NCBI GenBank assembly: GCA_032622095.1
Contig: CP136064.1
Location: forward strand, 171,626,310-171,690,309
DNA: 64,000 nt
From: Siphonodentalium dalli
Taxonomy: Eukaryota; Mollusca; Scaphopoda; Gadilida; Siphonodentaliidae
Reading direction: 5' to 3'
Numbering within the stretch: the stretch's first letter is position 1; each line of letters opens with the position of its first letter. The position numbers were made by a program, and so were the translations under genes. Positions 1 to 12,919 of this stretch are shown here, piece by piece. The notes below the pieces were generated by a model. The model did no database searches. It saw only the letters and a program-made list of their open reading frames with translations, and had not been told where the DNA came from.

Positions 1-1567
1 TTATTTCATTGGTCAAGTAAGTCACATGGGGCATACCTGATATTTTCTTGCCCGCCATGTGTACGCGCCCTAATGCTCAACTATTCGCGACGTGAACGCA
101 ATCTTTTTGTTCGAGCACCAAGCGTGCCTTTGTCCGTCGATACATCGATCGTCGTTGATTGAACAATAATCCGCCTAATCTAAATCGAGACCAGGTGGTT
201 TCGCGAGACCAGGTCCAGACATGGAACACCGTGATTATTAGGGTGGTCTAGACCAGGGACCAGAATTCGGCCGATTATGTTTGGCATATGAACAAAACTA
301 TATATATTTTAATATTCCTTCCGTTGATGGCGATTTGAACAAATTTGAATATTTCTGCAACGAACGCCGCCCGTGCCTTTATTTGTTAAGTTTAAGTTTA
401 GACCACTCTTTGATAATACTTACCACATCTGGCTAACAGTATAGTATAGTTTATTGCCAAGTCATAAATTAACATGAAACAGGCAAAACAAAGAACATAA
501 TTACATACATAATATACAGAAGGAATACAGTTGCGTTCCCATCACGCGCATCATCACAACACAAGTATGAATGCGTCATCTGTTATATACTGTTATATAC
601 CTATAATATTTATAAATTTATGAATACATCGCACTAATGTCAGCCCCTCAGTGAGTAGAGTGGAGAATATACGATCCCCCTCATTTGTCATAGGAGACAC
701 GGGCAGTACGATATATATGTTTGGACATATGTGGACATAATTATGTGATTATTCATCCGACAAATACAAACAAGACCAAACTGTTGTCTAATTTATAGGC
801 TGAATATTCTTACAAATTGCAATCTAGTAACTACTCACGGTGAGTATTCCGTTGTCAAAAACATCTTAGTTCCTTGAATGCGCATTTCAGACGCATGGTA
901 TAGCTGTCAATTTTCAAGTCGTAATCAGACGGCCAATCTTCAAAGGAATTGTCTCATATTTTCGGATATGTATTTTTCCACCAAATTGTATGGGTCAAAG
1001 TTGTTAACTTACCAACAAAGAACGTAGTTTCTCAATGCATCGGTGTACATGTAATCCGAATTAGCTGGAAATAAAAAGGGTTATTCGACGGTGCAAATGT
1101 GTGCATATCAAACCGACCAGTATGACGAAGATTGAGACTATATATCAACATGTTCCTGGTTGTACAAGGTGGCCGTCATCCACATGACAAAATTGGCCAG
1201 CCTTTCCCCGATTTCACCCGCCCTCGTAAGCAGGACATAGTCGGGTATTAAATTAATCATGCGGTCTTCTAATGAATGACCAGACTGCACCCTCTGGTTA
1301 CGATGCACGCGTACATTTGTTCACACACTTATTCTCTTTGATGTTTTCAGCAACTGTTTCCTTTTGCTCGTATCCACATTTGCTATACACGCCCCCTCGG
1401 GCTGTTTACGTTCGCACGGCGTAGTACGTCCTATATGATCGCGGACGAGGACGGCGCGTCATATAAATGAGTTTTACTTTTAATGCTCGTTAAGACTCCA
1501 TGTTCGCAAGGTTTATAAGGTAGAGGGGTGATATAATACATGAAACAATAGGCATAAAACAAAAAGT
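1..1567. repeat. Direct repeat copy 1 (>=1567 bp)
   Basis: This segment reappears at 6579-8145 with a constant offset of 6578 bases, and I see no differences in the stretches compared. The left edge is the window end, so the repeat may be longer. Bases 1-70 are the right end of the Harbinger-like element seen whole at 5349-6648. The rest is non-coding. The right boundary is sharp: after AAAAAGT at 1567 the two copies diverge completely. It could be a recent segmental duplication or an assembly duplication. Confidence 0.95.
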
Positions 1568-3412
1568 GCATGTGCAGTTATCCTATGGGAATGACTATAG
1601 TTACCAAATTTCAGTTTAATCGGCTCGTCAATACAGCCTGCACTCTCTAAAGTTACATGTCGTATAAGTCCGGCTATGGTCTGGAAAACAGGAAAAATCG
1701 CGGAATTTCGGACGAAGTTTTAGTGGGAGAGAACGAATTAGACCAATGGCGCATCCCTAATGCATAAAACGAATTTTTTTTGGAATATCCAACGTCCAAC
1801 TAACTTCACGCGAATGTCCGTTGAATATCCAACGTCCAACTAACTTCACACATCTCAAGTATTGTTCGACACATATAAATCGGGATGTAGCAAACGCGAT
1901 CTTTGACTATACGTTTTATCTTAAGGCTTGAGCCTTGAAAATTATGTTGGATTTAAGAAAACCAACGACTCGGCAACGAATGTACTAGATCACAATGCTA
2001 GTAGACCATCTCCTTTTATACTCAACAGAATATATGTGACAATTGGAGTTATAAATTCTTTTTCATTATAATTACCATGTTGTTTGCATCATTCAGACAG
2101 CATATGAGTGTGTGCTGCACTCATCCATGATTCATAATGATTCATTTGTTGCATATATTATGTTGAGTATAAAAACAGATGGTCACATAAATGGCCGGAT
2201 TTAGTGTACAGTACAGCTTTAAGATGGGGTGTGAAACATGAATACCGACTAACAGCGTAATATAAACACCGCGTACCGCCTGAAAATGGCACAAATCCCG
2301 CGTACCGAAGGGGGTGGGGGTGACACCACCATTAAAGATACGGGCGGCGTTGTGGGTGCGTATGCTGTTAAAATATGCACCTCCGTCAAAAACCACCATA
2401 AACAGAAATAATAGTAAAATATAGACAGACTTTGTTCTTATACCAATAAGAAATATGGCATAACATAGTCGTATAAGAGCGACGTATTTTATCCCAGAGG
2501 GTTAACCAGATCTATGCGTGAATTTAAACAAAAAATTGGGTACAAACAGAAACATGTTTGGTAACGAGATCTTTCACTGGTATAGATCACTACTCCATAC
2601 CGGCGATGATACCGCATGACATTTCAGATAAGTAAGATATACACTGATGTTGCGAAGTAAGCCGAAAATAAAACATAATTATAAAGTTCAAGTATTTTGT
2701 CAGTATTGCTATTTAGTTAGCGAATGGGAATAATTTGCAGAGCAGAATCGTGGGAACTATATGTTTTGCCGGAGGAATGCGCGCAGTGACTGTGTTAACT
2801 TTCTTTCCAATAAATTTGTCGCCGAAGACGGTCGCTTATTTTGTTTGACAACCCTCCCTCCCTCCCTACCTGTTTTTTGTTTTGTTTTGGGAAATACATG
2901 CATATTCGATTGATGTCTCCCCCCTTTCGGCCTACATCTATATAGGCGGTTATTGTACCTCAAAAAATTGTCACCCACATGTTTGTATTGGTTACTACTA
3001 CATTTATTTATCGGCTTCCTGTAAATAATTATGATTTTCTAAACAGGTAGCTATAAACGCATTCCAGTTGTTGTCTTTCACTCTAACCCTGTGGGATAAA
3101 AACAGTACGTTATTGTCAAATGTTTTCCTTTGTTATGTAAACGAAAGCAAAAAACGTTTCAGAACCTGGCTTTTGTTTAGATCCGGATATGGTAAACATA
3201 AAGAGCGTTATTTGTTACTGTTTTCCTGATATGGAAATAATAAAGAGCGTGTATATCATTTGTGTCTGATTAACCAATATAATTGCTCTGTGTTATGTAA
3301 ACAGATGTAACACGAGCAGGCTCTTGTTTACGTACAACATCGTACGTCTTCGTACGTCTTGACGACAATATACTATTTACGCGCTCTATCGGCCGAATTC
3401 TGGTCCCTGGTC
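251..3412. repeat. Inverted-repeat-bounded segment
   Basis: A 25-bp sequence at 251-275 (key part GACCAGGGACCAGAATTC) recurs exactly as its reverse complement at 3388-3412. Looser inverted similarity extends outward on both sides, with CCAGG/CCTGG and GGTTTCG/CGAAACC motifs. This suggests the subterminal parts of an old DNA transposon. I could not define its termini or a target duplication. A second copy of the left arm lies at 6829-6853 inside the duplicated segment. Confidence 0.5.
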
Positions 3413-4259
3413 TATACCAGGGTTTCATGTAAACTATAGTCTAGACCAGGCCGAAACCACGGTGATCGCGATGTGTTACCCAGCTTCGATGCGAGTAAGC
3501 TGGGATTATTGGTCAGCACTGGTCCGTATTCTCGTCTTTTTGAAACTCAGGTTTACGTAAACCAAGGTTTGCCTTCTTATTGTCATTCAAGCCTTTGTCG
3601 GTCTGTTCATAATTTGAACCATGTGGTAACATACAAGTTCTGGTAACAGAAACATAAGTATTTTTTGGAAGCATTTATCTTTATGTTAACCAAATTGTAA
3701 TTGTGTTATATTTGTATGTCGTGTAGAGTAAAGATTATAATTATATATGAACTGCATGGACAAGATTTAATATAATCCATAATTATGTGTGTTATAGGTA
3801 ATAGTCTCCAACTGAGACCTAGTCCCCCCTGGTCTGAGATTTTTGTATAAACCGAGACTTGAACCTGAGACGAGAATAGCGAAGTCTGGTTTCGAGAATA
3901 TATTTATGGTGCAGAACTCTAATACGGATTATTAGTTTGATTGTAAGCCAGTCATTCGCACGATGGTGAATAGTTTGAGCAATCACAAGCTGGCTTTTAA
4001 CTGGACATTAGAAATGATCTAGTGTAACTGTGTTTTATATAATGTCACCTATCATAACTGTAACAATCATGCGTGCGTGTACCCCGGCGATTTGCTGTGG
4101 ATGAGCATGGGCGACCCGGCATAACAGTGAATGGCACATCGGATTTTCATTTTCGTCTTACATCGCATGGGCGGGATGCGGGGCTTTCCCGGCGTATTCA
4201 TAAAATTGACGTTGGAATGCTTCTTATTGGGGATTACTCGTACCGCCCATTCACGTAGA
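1568..4259. other. Intergenic, no gene recognised
   Basis: No open frame here carries a recognisable domain. The longest (2142-2399, 2757-2978 and 4073-4258) are 61-85 codons and resemble nothing I know. A piece at about 2120-2230 resembles the right end of the MITE at 38867-39182 (shared GGATTTAGTGTAC). Confidence 0.6.
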
Positions 4260-4319
4260 TTATTTCAGTATTTTGAACAAGAATAATACTGATGTTTTAA
4301 GTAATTTTATTTTAAACGT

Positions 4320-4500
4320 AAGGCAAACAAAAAAACAGTAAAGACGAAAAAAAAAATACAAAAAAAAAACAGAAAAAAAAAAAAAAAAATTACAAAAACA
4401 AAACAAAACAAACAAAAAAACAAAAGAATTTTTTTTTCTTTTCAAAACATTAAAATAAAATGAAAAACAAAACAAAAATAGAAGAAAAAAACGCATTTGC
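4320..4500. repeat. A-rich low-complexity tract
   Basis: This is a run of A-homopolymers broken by single C, G or T. It lies just upstream of the SINE target site. The Phe-rich frame on the minus strand is an artefact of this composition. Confidence 0.9.
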
Positions 4501-4539
4501 TGAAAAAGAAATACAAGAATGGAGTTTACTATCTTGTGT

Positions 4540-4853
4540 CCCTAGAAATCTCGGGGGCCCCGGTGGTTCAGTCGGTAGAGTGCCAGGTGCATTACACCGT
4601 CATAGGCCGTCCAGCGCTGACGAAGCTGGTTCGAACCCCGTCATAGGGAGGGTGACCGGAATCGTGTATCTGGGCAAGTTTGTATGTTGCTTTCTGGGGA
4701 TCGGTGGTTTCTACACGCAGTGGGACTATTTCTCGGTGAAACTAAACCTCTGCGTGGTCTTTCCTCCACCCGTAAAATTGACAACGTCGTGTGTGGCCTA
4801 GCGGCTAGATCGACGATAAACCCTAACAAACCAAACCAAACCCTAGAAATCTC
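4540..4853 (+). mobile_element. tRNA-derived SINE with 13-bp target duplication
   Basis: The 288-bp body (4553-4840) is flanked by the direct repeat CCCTAGAAATCTC at 4540-4552 and 4841-4853. The head is tRNA-like, with an A-box-like TTCAGTCGGTAGAGTG at 4567-4582 and a B box GGTTCGAACCC at 4628-4638, the two RNA polymerase III promoter elements. A central part with GGTGGTTTC and TTTCCTCCACCCG resembles the conserved domain of the Meta-SINE group. The tail is A-rich with CCAAA repeats. The intact duplication indicates a fairly recent, complete insertion. The family name is inference. Confidence 0.88.
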
Positions 4854-5348
4854 TGAGAAATTCTTATTTTAACGTACATTTTGTTAATCGTCGTTTTTCC
4901 AATAATGTCTTACCATTTGGATTCTTCGAAATTGGAATTATGGCAACTGAAATGATGATGGCAATTGTTTTTAACCCATTATATGTTTGGGTCGAGATTT
5001 AAAAGGGCGGTCTCTGAGACTGATTATTCGGTGCTTGGGGAGGTGGTATAAACAATGTTTAGCCACGTATAGGCCATGGGTGGTTCCATCGGCCGTGAAA
5101 CAAGTTTTTGTTTACTCAACTAAAACATTTACTCAAACCGCTGACATCAAAATAGGTTATCATAATAAATAAACATAAAGGTAGGGTCGTGGCGACATGG
5201 GAACTTGGGGTGTCTCACCCCCCCCCAACTTAGGATGGAGTGGATTGGAAATATGGACAACACCCCCACCATCCACGTGGAGACACTCTAATCACATGCC
5301 TGTAAAGAAGACACACCGCACGTGTTCGGTGATAACCCGTTACATTAA

Positions 5349-6648
5349 GGGCGCGTACACATGAAGCTACAAGAAAATATCTGCAAGAAAATATCAGGTA
5401 AAATTGCACACTGATATTTTCTTGCTGCAAAGATTACGCCCGTGAGAACGCGGCGGTTTAGACGGCGTTGATTGGGCTCAATCAGACCGACATTAGTCAT
5501 GCTGGTTCAAGTGAATGGCGTCCGGTAAATAACCTATAGTCCATTTTGGCAATTCATAGCTTTGTGAAATTTCCAACTGTTGACATGTATTACCGAAGTC
5601 CCGAATGAGGCACCCGCCGACATGTAGCAACGTTGCTGATCTCATGCATAAAAACCTTCTACATAATGTGAAGCAACGTTGCTGATCTCATGCATAAAAA
5701 CCTTCTACATAATGTGAAAACCTTCTACATAATGAGAAAGTGGTCACGTTATTTGGAAATTTGGAAATGTTATAATTTCATAGTGCATGCATATGTGGGG
5801 TGACAAAAGTTATTATGGTTTTGTGGCAAATCGGATGACCCCACCCCCATTGAGACCCCATATGAAGTTTTGAAGAGAATGTTGCATGGTTCATGGGGCT
5901 GTGGTGTATATTACGTTACCGAAATTACATGGGTGCATGTGGGGACACGAGACCCCCGCCAACTATGGTCAAAGTGTTCACCAGTTGGAAACAATATTAG
6001 TTGGAAATATCACACCAACAATAGTTTGAAATTGTTCTGGTAGTCTGATTTTTCAACCATTAATGTATGTGGAATTAGTGGTTTTAGAACAATATTTGCA
6101 TTTCTTTCTACTTTGGTCAAAATATTGGTTTGGAATTTCTTCTAGGCCCCTCCCTCCCCGGTGTCCAGTCAAAATTCAAGGCATGTGAGGTACCAGATGG
6201 GGAAATTCAAAGACGATGGGAGGTGTGCAAATTAAATTATGTGATCTTGGGTCTTTGGCCCGGTTCAAGAGGGGGTGCAGTTGAAAATCCATGGACATCC
6301 TCCGTCAGCGGAAACCCTCAAAAGATATATGTCCCCACACATATCCATATAATAGCTCAGCGATTATGTCAAACAATCCAAAATGGAATTACGAAGTTAA
6401 TTATTGAAACAGGCGATAATATTGACGGATCATAACTCGAGTGCGTGAACGGTTCCAGCGTGTCCCTTATAGAGATTAGGTAACGGATACCGATGGCCAC
6501 CAATCAAGGTGAACACATATCACCAACTGGCGATAAAATATCAGCGCGCTGCCTTCGTCAGATATTTTCCGGTATTATTTATTTCATTGGTCAAGTAAGT
6601 CACATGGGGCATACCTGATATTTTCTTGCCCGCCATGTGTACGCGCCC
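5349..6648. mobile_element. Harbinger-like non-autonomous DNA transposon
   Basis: The ends are inverted: GGGCGCGTACACATG starts at 5349 and its complement ends at 6648. Both sides are flanked by TAA, which suits the 3-bp TWA target duplications of PIF/Harbinger elements. Subterminal copies of CAAGAAAATATC occur at both ends in both orientations. No transposase-like frame is visible in the 1300 bp. The right end is also present at 1-70 inside the long direct repeat. hAT or another superfamily is not excluded. Confidence 0.65.
5620..5725. repeat. Short tandem duplication
   Basis: A unit of about 50 bp (GCAACGTTGCTGATCTCATG followed by AAAACCTTCTACATAATG) occurs twice in tandem, plus a partial third copy of its 3' half. 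It lies inside the Harbinger-like element. Confidence 0.85.
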
Positions 6649-8145
6649 TAATGCTCAACTATTCGCGACGTGAACGCAATCTTTTTGTTCGAGCACCAAG
6701 CGTGCCTTTGTCCGTCGATACATCGATCGTCGTTGATTGAACAATAATCCGCCTAATCTAAATCGAGACCAGGTGGTTTCGCGAGACCAGGTCCAGACAT
6801 GGAACACCGTGATTATTAGGGTGGTCTAGACCAGGGACCAGAATTCGGCCGATTATGTTTGGCATATGAACAAAACTATATATATTTTAATATTCCTTCC
6901 GTTGATGGCGATTTGAACAAATTTGAATATTTCTGCAACGAACGCCGCCCGTGCCTTTATTTGTTAAGTTTAAGTTTAGACCACTCTTTGATAATACTTA
7001 CCACATCTGGCTAACAGTATAGTATAGTTTATTGCCAAGTCATAAATTAACATGAAACAGGCAAAACAAAGAACATAATTACATACATAATATACAGAAG
7101 GAATACAGTTGCGTTCCCATCACGCGCATCATCACAACACAAGTATGAATGCGTCATCTGTTATATACTGTTATATACCTATAATATTTATAAATTTATG
7201 AATACATCGCACTAATGTCAGCCCCTCAGTGAGTAGAGTGGAGAATATACGATCCCCCTCATTTGTCATAGGAGACACGGGCAGTACGATATATATGTTT
7301 GGACATATGTGGACATAATTATGTGATTATTCATCCGACAAATACAAACAAGACCAAACTGTTGTCTAATTTATAGGCTGAATATTCTTACAAATTGCAA
7401 TCTAGTAACTACTCACGGTGAGTATTCCGTTGTCAAAAACATCTTAGTTCCTTGAATGCGCATTTCAGACGCATGGTATAGCTGTCAATTTTCAAGTCGT
7501 AATCAGACGGCCAATCTTCAAAGGAATTGTCTCATATTTTCGGATATGTATTTTTCCACCAAATTGTATGGGTCAAAGTTGTTAACTTACCAACAAAGAA
7601 CGTAGTTTCTCAATGCATCGGTGTACATGTAATCCGAATTAGCTGGAAATAAAAAGGGTTATTCGACGGTGCAAATGTGTGCATATCAAACCGACCAGTA
7701 TGACGAAGATTGAGACTATATATCAACATGTTCCTGGTTGTACAAGGTGGCCGTCATCCACATGACAAAATTGGCCAGCCTTTCCCCGATTTCACCCGCC
7801 CTCGTAAGCAGGACATAGTCGGGTATTAAATTAATCATGCGGTCTTCTAATGAATGACCAGACTGCACCCTCTGGTTACGATGCACGCGTACATTTGTTC
7901 ACACACTTATTCTCTTTGATGTTTTCAGCAACTGTTTCCTTTTGCTCGTATCCACATTTGCTATACACGCCCCCTCGGGCTGTTTACGTTCGCACGGCGT
8001 AGTACGTCCTATATGATCGCGGACGAGGACGGCGCGTCATATAAATGAGTTTTACTTTTAATGCTCGTTAAGACTCCATGTTCGCAAGGTTTATAAGGTA
8101 GAGGGGTGATATAATACATGAAACAATAGGCATAAAACAAAAAGT
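6579..8145. repeat. Direct repeat copy 2
   Basis: This copy matches bases 1-1567. Bases 6579-6648 are the end of the Harbinger-like element, so the repeat runs out of that transposon into unrelated flanking DNA. It is therefore not a simple mobile-element boundary. No coding region is recognised. Confidence 0.95.
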
Positions 8146-8564
8146 TTAATTTTAGACACATGGGTATTTATTGTCATCCTAGTGTTGACCTCTATGTCCT
8201 ATACATATATAAAGAATGGAATAAAAATGACTTCACGTGACCTATTTTGTCACTTCCACTTAAGAATTGACGGGTAGGTCATGTGAAAGATGATTTTCTG
8301 CACAAATTTGTCCAAAATTAATATCCACACGTTCGTGGGAACACGAGGCTAAATGTCTGAATTCACGGTGGGGAATCGCATGGTTTCGAGTTGATGAGTA
8401 TCACGCATTCACAATGGCCGAGTCGATCGAAAACGTGACCAGAAACGAGGAAAAAGGTAATCAGCTAAGATATGACATTACATAATATTTTGTCAGCTCC
8501 GAGCAGATGCTATACTATTTTTCAAACAAGCTGATACATTTTATTAAAATTCACATTCGCTTGC

Positions 8565-8672
8565 TCTAACATTCTGACCAAAGTTGTCAGTCGAAGGATT
8601 CTCCAAGATGTATATGGACTGGTGTATTCCACGCACCTCCGACTGGCAACTTTGGTCAGAATGTTATAGAAA
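8565..8672. mobile_element. Small foldback MITE
   Basis: An arm beginning CTCTAACATTCTGACCAAAG near 8565 is repeated in reverse complement ending near 8670 (CTTTGGTCAGAATGTTATAG). The arms are about 34 bp, separated by a short spacer. The two open frames across it simply read the palindrome. Confidence 0.7.
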
Positions 8673-10123
8673 ACCACTGAGTATTTCCGAACATAAGGTA
8701 TCAACTTCTTTCCCTAATAAACTAGAATATGCTCGTAATTGTCACAATGGTATGTGTTGTGTCAGTTCCCCCATAAATTATGTTGTTGTGCGTTTTCACT
8801 AGCCTCGACCATTTTGTATGCGTGGTACTCACCAACCTTGAAAAAAGTCTGCTCTCATGATCCTCAGATATGATATCACGGACATATGAAGTGCACTTGT
8901 GAAAGAAAATCTTTTTTATACAGAAGTTCTTGGTACCTAAACAGGGGAAAATTAAATGTTTCGTGCCATAAAAGTGCAGCAAATTCGTGTGGTTGTAGTT
9001 TCCAACGGGTAGATGGTTCTTACATATTATGACACAATAATCTCTTGTACATAATTTCAAAACGAACTTACAGACATAATTATTTTGAGAGAGTCCATTT
9101 TGATATATCAGAAATTTGGGCAAAACGTTCTCCTTGTCATTAATGGACAGACATTAGATACAATGAGCAACTTGTTCACTTATTAACCACTAATTTGTTG
9201 AATTAACTCACAGGGAACATTGCAGGCTGCATGACTCTGAAATTGGTTTCAGTGTTAGAATACCAGGATAATTGCGGGTGGACATTTCCTTAGTGATTAT
9301 AACAGTTGGCACCAACAAAATAAATGGCGCTGGACATTCCTCAACTATTGCAGAATGAATGGACAGCCACCCGACGTCATCGGATCCAATTAATATAATG
9401 AGACCACGCTGCAGATAGGTCCTATATGGTGGTTACTTATATTACTGGCCATTCACACGAATCTGTTCAATTCGGACGTTATTCGTGGGACATTAATCTG
9501 ATGTTGGTTTGACGTTAGTGAGAAAGGAGAATTTTTCATTTCTTTTCAGTTTTATTACAAAATTTCTACTAAACATAGAGACAATGCATCAAATGTATAT
9601 ATATCGAAAATAATTATATATATCTTGTAAAATGATAACATCAACAACAGGAAAAATAATCACAAACATCAATATATAAACAGTTATTGGAGAGTGAACT
9701 TGGGAGATTGGGCTTTCGAGCCACGTGTATACAAGTCCTGATTATGCCTCATTCTGATGCTTTAGGATGGCAGCCATGCCAACGACTATATAATGCACAT
9801 AACTTATGTTTGATGCACGAAAGCCCTCGCTTTCTTAACGGACATTCTACTACCCAGAGTTGGCTTTGTCAGCCGATATCCTCTGCGCAATTCCAGCAAC
9901 TTTCCGACTGAGAAACGCCTGCAAATTAAACATGAGTTATTTTATTGCTGATGTTCCGTCTTGTGTCTGTGGAAACCCCATATAGGGAAGATCCAGAACA
10001 CATCATGACACATTGTCGTGGGTTAACCTGTACTTAAACCTCGAACTGAACTCATTTATACCATGAGATCGCTTCAAATATCTTCCCATACATTGCTCGT
10101 TTGCTTGGTGACATATATTATGC
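8673..10123. other. Intergenic, no gene recognised
   Basis: No domain, RNA gene or clear repeat was recognised. The frames at 8722-9123 (minus) and 9687-9911 (plus) show no family resemblance. Confidence 0.55.
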
Positions 10124-10570
10124 TTAAATACCCACTTAATTTTCGAGTCCCCGATTTTTGTGGATAGTTTTAATAACAATCTATGCCATAAAATATGATT
10201 AAAATACTATAATTCATCACAATTTGAAACATCTTGGTCCCAGAAGATGCCCATAGAGAAATAGAAATAATAGAATGATTACCCCAGAATGCAACAGAAT
10301 TCAAACTAAAGTTGAATTTTCAATGGAAGAGGAATAACTCTATCTTTAAGAAATAGAGTTAATCCCCCTCCATTGAAAATATACAATTTTTACTACAATC
10401 TAGATGACAAAAACACGTTGGTAACTCAACAATAACAATATGTTCACAGTTTATTACACAGGATAAGTTGATAATACAATGTTTTGGAGCTTCCTCTTTC
10501 AAATGGTATATAATATGGAATATATTTTATATATGTAATCTGGGGGTTCGAAAATTAAGTGGGCCTTTAA
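10124..10570. mobile_element. TTAA-flanked MITE, copy a (complete)
   Basis: TTAA at 10124-10127 and 10567-10570 brackets a 439-bp element. Its ends are inverted: CCCACTTAATTTTCGAGTC near the left and CGAAAATTAAGTGGGCCT at the right. An internal hairpin with GGAATAACTCTATC and its near complement is present. Related copies lie at about 12920-13388, 30862-30948, 38060-38423 and from 63605. A TTAA target suggests piggyBac-type mobilisation. No transposase is encoded. Confidence 0.85.
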
Positions 10571-11241
10571 TGACACGAAAATGTTGTTCTATACTAAACG
10601 CAGCGCAAAAATTTATAAAATAATCGAAAAGATTCTCGCCATGCAATTAATACATTTTCAATTATCTCACCCTGTCAAAAACAACACCTATGTTACGGGT
10701 TTCCAACGATAGACGCCATTCTCACAATCCAAAGGTAATTATGTAAATCTCCCCAGTTGTCAATATTAGTAAGTCGGAACATAATAAACCACCATTGTAT
10801 ATAATATATTCCCTTAGATATACGACATGTCCCCTCCCTTCTTCAATACCTCACACAGACCATGGATTTCTGATACTATATGTTCAGAATCCATTACATG
10901 CGGGGAGAACTTGTCATTCAATCTGCAAATATTTGTATTCTGATATCAAAATAAAACATGTTTAAGTAAAAAAAACACCTCATTGTAAATAAGGGTCCAC
11001 CGTATATTAGGTCCACGTGTGTAAATAACGAAATACCACGACGGGGCACTATAAACGCAACAAAACAAAAAACTCCTGGAAACAATTTGTCATTCTCAAA
11101 GAAACAGACTGTTCGTGATCTTTAAATCATGTGGTTATTCAGCCACAAGAGAAGAGCGAGTACCATTCCTAAGCTTACAACCAAATCACGATTTCTATTG
11201 CCGAAATATTGTTGATTGGGGTAATTGAGAATAACTGTATA

Positions 11242-11247
11242 TTTATT
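11242..11247 (-). promoter_or_regulatory. Candidate poly(A) signal of TSPEAR
   Basis: On the minus strand this reads AATAAA, about 125 bases past the stop codon of the last TSPEAR exon. It is the nearest canonical hexamer I found. Whether it is used cannot be seen from sequence. Confidence 0.5.
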
Positions 11248-11372
11248 GGACATTCTAAAAAAATGCTAAAATCACGTGATGGACCAATGGCATGTTGTAA
11301 CGTTGCTGAGGAAAATTTGAAAGTTTGTATCTCTACATGAGAGAGACAGATATCCTCACACCAATGTCTTAT

Positions 11373-11634
11373 TTATGGTTTAAGGACGGCTTTCGATAAG
11401 TATGAGGTAGACTCTTGAGGATTCGCGCTAATGAAGAAGATATCGTCTCCGTCTTTGAAAATCTCCCAGTCGGCAGACGGATAAGTGGTAAGCTGGTTGC
11501 TGACAACAAATTTCTCCAGCCCTTGCCACCGGTAGATGACGCTATGACTGTGTTCTTCCTTTCCGTTGTTTTGAGCATTTGATATCACGAGGAAGTCTTC
11601 GGTGCCAATATGGAAATATTCCCAGTCAATCGCA
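11373..11634 (-). CDS. TSPEAR: TSPEAR last exon: EAR 6, partial EAR 7, stop
   Basis: The minus-strand acceptor is CTTTTGTTCTAG, just above 11634. The first base completes a Ser codon begun in the previous exon. The frame gives residues 545-630: AIDWEYFHIG...FLVISNAQ...SVIYRW closes EAR repeat 6. A further half repeat (SADWEIFKDGDDIFFISANP) lacks the usual IYRW strand and is followed by a short tail and TAA at 11373-11375. A truncated final repeat agrees with a ring closed by strands from both ends of the domain. The plus-strand minisatellite begins only 75 bases upstream, in the intron. Confidence 0.93.
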
Positions 11635-11705
11635 CTAGAACAAAAGATTGGGACAAAATTGAGTGCAATGCCCCAAACAGCGTGGTTTGTTCGGGAACAT
11701 GTTTC

Positions 11706-11797
11706 TGTTCCGAAGGTTCCCTATTCCGAAGGTTCCCTATTCCGAAGGTTCGTTATTCCGAAGGTTCTCTATTCCGAAGGTTCGCTATTCCGAAGTT
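11706..11797. repeat. CCGAAGGTTC minisatellite (forward)
   Basis: About five tandem copies of a 15-16-bp unit, roughly TTCCGAAGGTTCSYTA. The same unit occurs in reverse orientation at 13665-13795 in this intron. Confidence 0.9.
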
Positions 11798-11924
11798 TTT
11801 TTTTTATTTTAAAGGTTAATTCTATATTCTAAAGTATTGAGAGGGTTCTTTATCACGAAGACTCTTTTTATGAAGGAAATAACTTAAAACATTGAAACAA
11901 TAAATGTGACATTTTTTTTTCGCG

Positions 11925-12860
11925 GGTTTCCTTGAGATTAAATGTCATTACGTTTGACGTTATTATGCCCCCGATCTCCGATGGAGATTTGGGGGTATAT
12001 AGTGGAGCCCTCCGTCCGTCTGTCCGTCCGTCCGTCATTCCGTCCGTCCGTACGAACGTTTCAACTCATAACTTTGGTTTCGCTAACTCAATTCAGTTGA
12101 TCTTTGGTATGCTAATAGACCAGCCGGGGGGGGGGGACAAGATTTCCCCATAACTGCGGTTTCGTCCGCCCATTTTTTCCAGAGTTACGCCCCTTTTTGG
12201 ACTTAGAAAATTCAGTTTTCATTGGCATACGAACGTTTCAACTCATAGCTTTGGTTTTGCTAATTCAATTCAGTTGATCTTTGGTATGCCAATAGACCAG
12301 CCGGGGGGGGACAAGATTTCCCCATAGCCGTGGTTTCGTCCGCCCATTTTTTTCCAGAGATACGCCCCTTTTTGGACTTAGAAAATTCAGGTTTTCTGCT
12401 ACTTTTTTTGGTTTCCAGATGATAACTTGATTTTGGATTGTTTATTTGCAAAACCCGTTTTTTGTGTATTACCAATATCGCAATACAGGTCAAGGCAAAA
12501 TTTCGGTTCAATCGGATAATTTTTGTGAGAGTTATGACCCTTTATCGACTTAAAAAAAATCAGTTTTTTTTTTAGAAAATTCAGTTTTCCTTCTATTTTT
12601 GTGGCACCAGACCAAATTTGAAGCTAATATAGAACAACATTCGTACTAAATACTCATGAATAACATAACTTTACAAAGTGCCATTTAATAAGTATTTGCA
12701 CAAAAATAAGAAAAATCCTCTCTGATTGTACAGTCGGGGGGCGTTACCTCCGCCCAGCGGTGCACTTGTTTTCCAAAACATATTCACGTCAGGCAGCCCA
12801 CACAATTGCTATGTTTCCATACGATTTAATGTCATCACGTATGACGTTATATCTCAATAA
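11925..12860. repeat. Repeat element with CCGT tract and 178-bp tandem units
   Basis: It starts with a TGACGTTATTATGCCCCCG segment and a short (CCGT)n tract at 12010-12050. Two tandem units of about 178 bp follow (near 12051 and 12229), each with ACGAACGTTTCAACTCAT, a poly-G run and CCAGAG-TACGCCCCTTTT. A 25-30-bp block (key GTCATYACGTWTGACGTTAT) occurs at both ends (about 11938 and 12829), so the element may be bounded by direct repeats. The superfamily is unknown to me. Confidence 0.7.
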
Positions 12861-12919
12861 TCTTAGAGGCAAGAATACGGCAGCTAAAGGCGGATTAAAA
12901 CAGTGGGGCTATAACTCTT

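Noticed and set aside
4553-4640. Functional tRNA gene
   Set aside because: A and B boxes are present but the body cannot form a full cloverleaf, and it is part of a SINE with a tail and target duplication.
1-8145. LTR retrotransposon with 1.57-kb LTRs
   Set aside because: The repeats do not end in TG...CA, there is no gag/pol between them, and the repeat begins inside another transposon.
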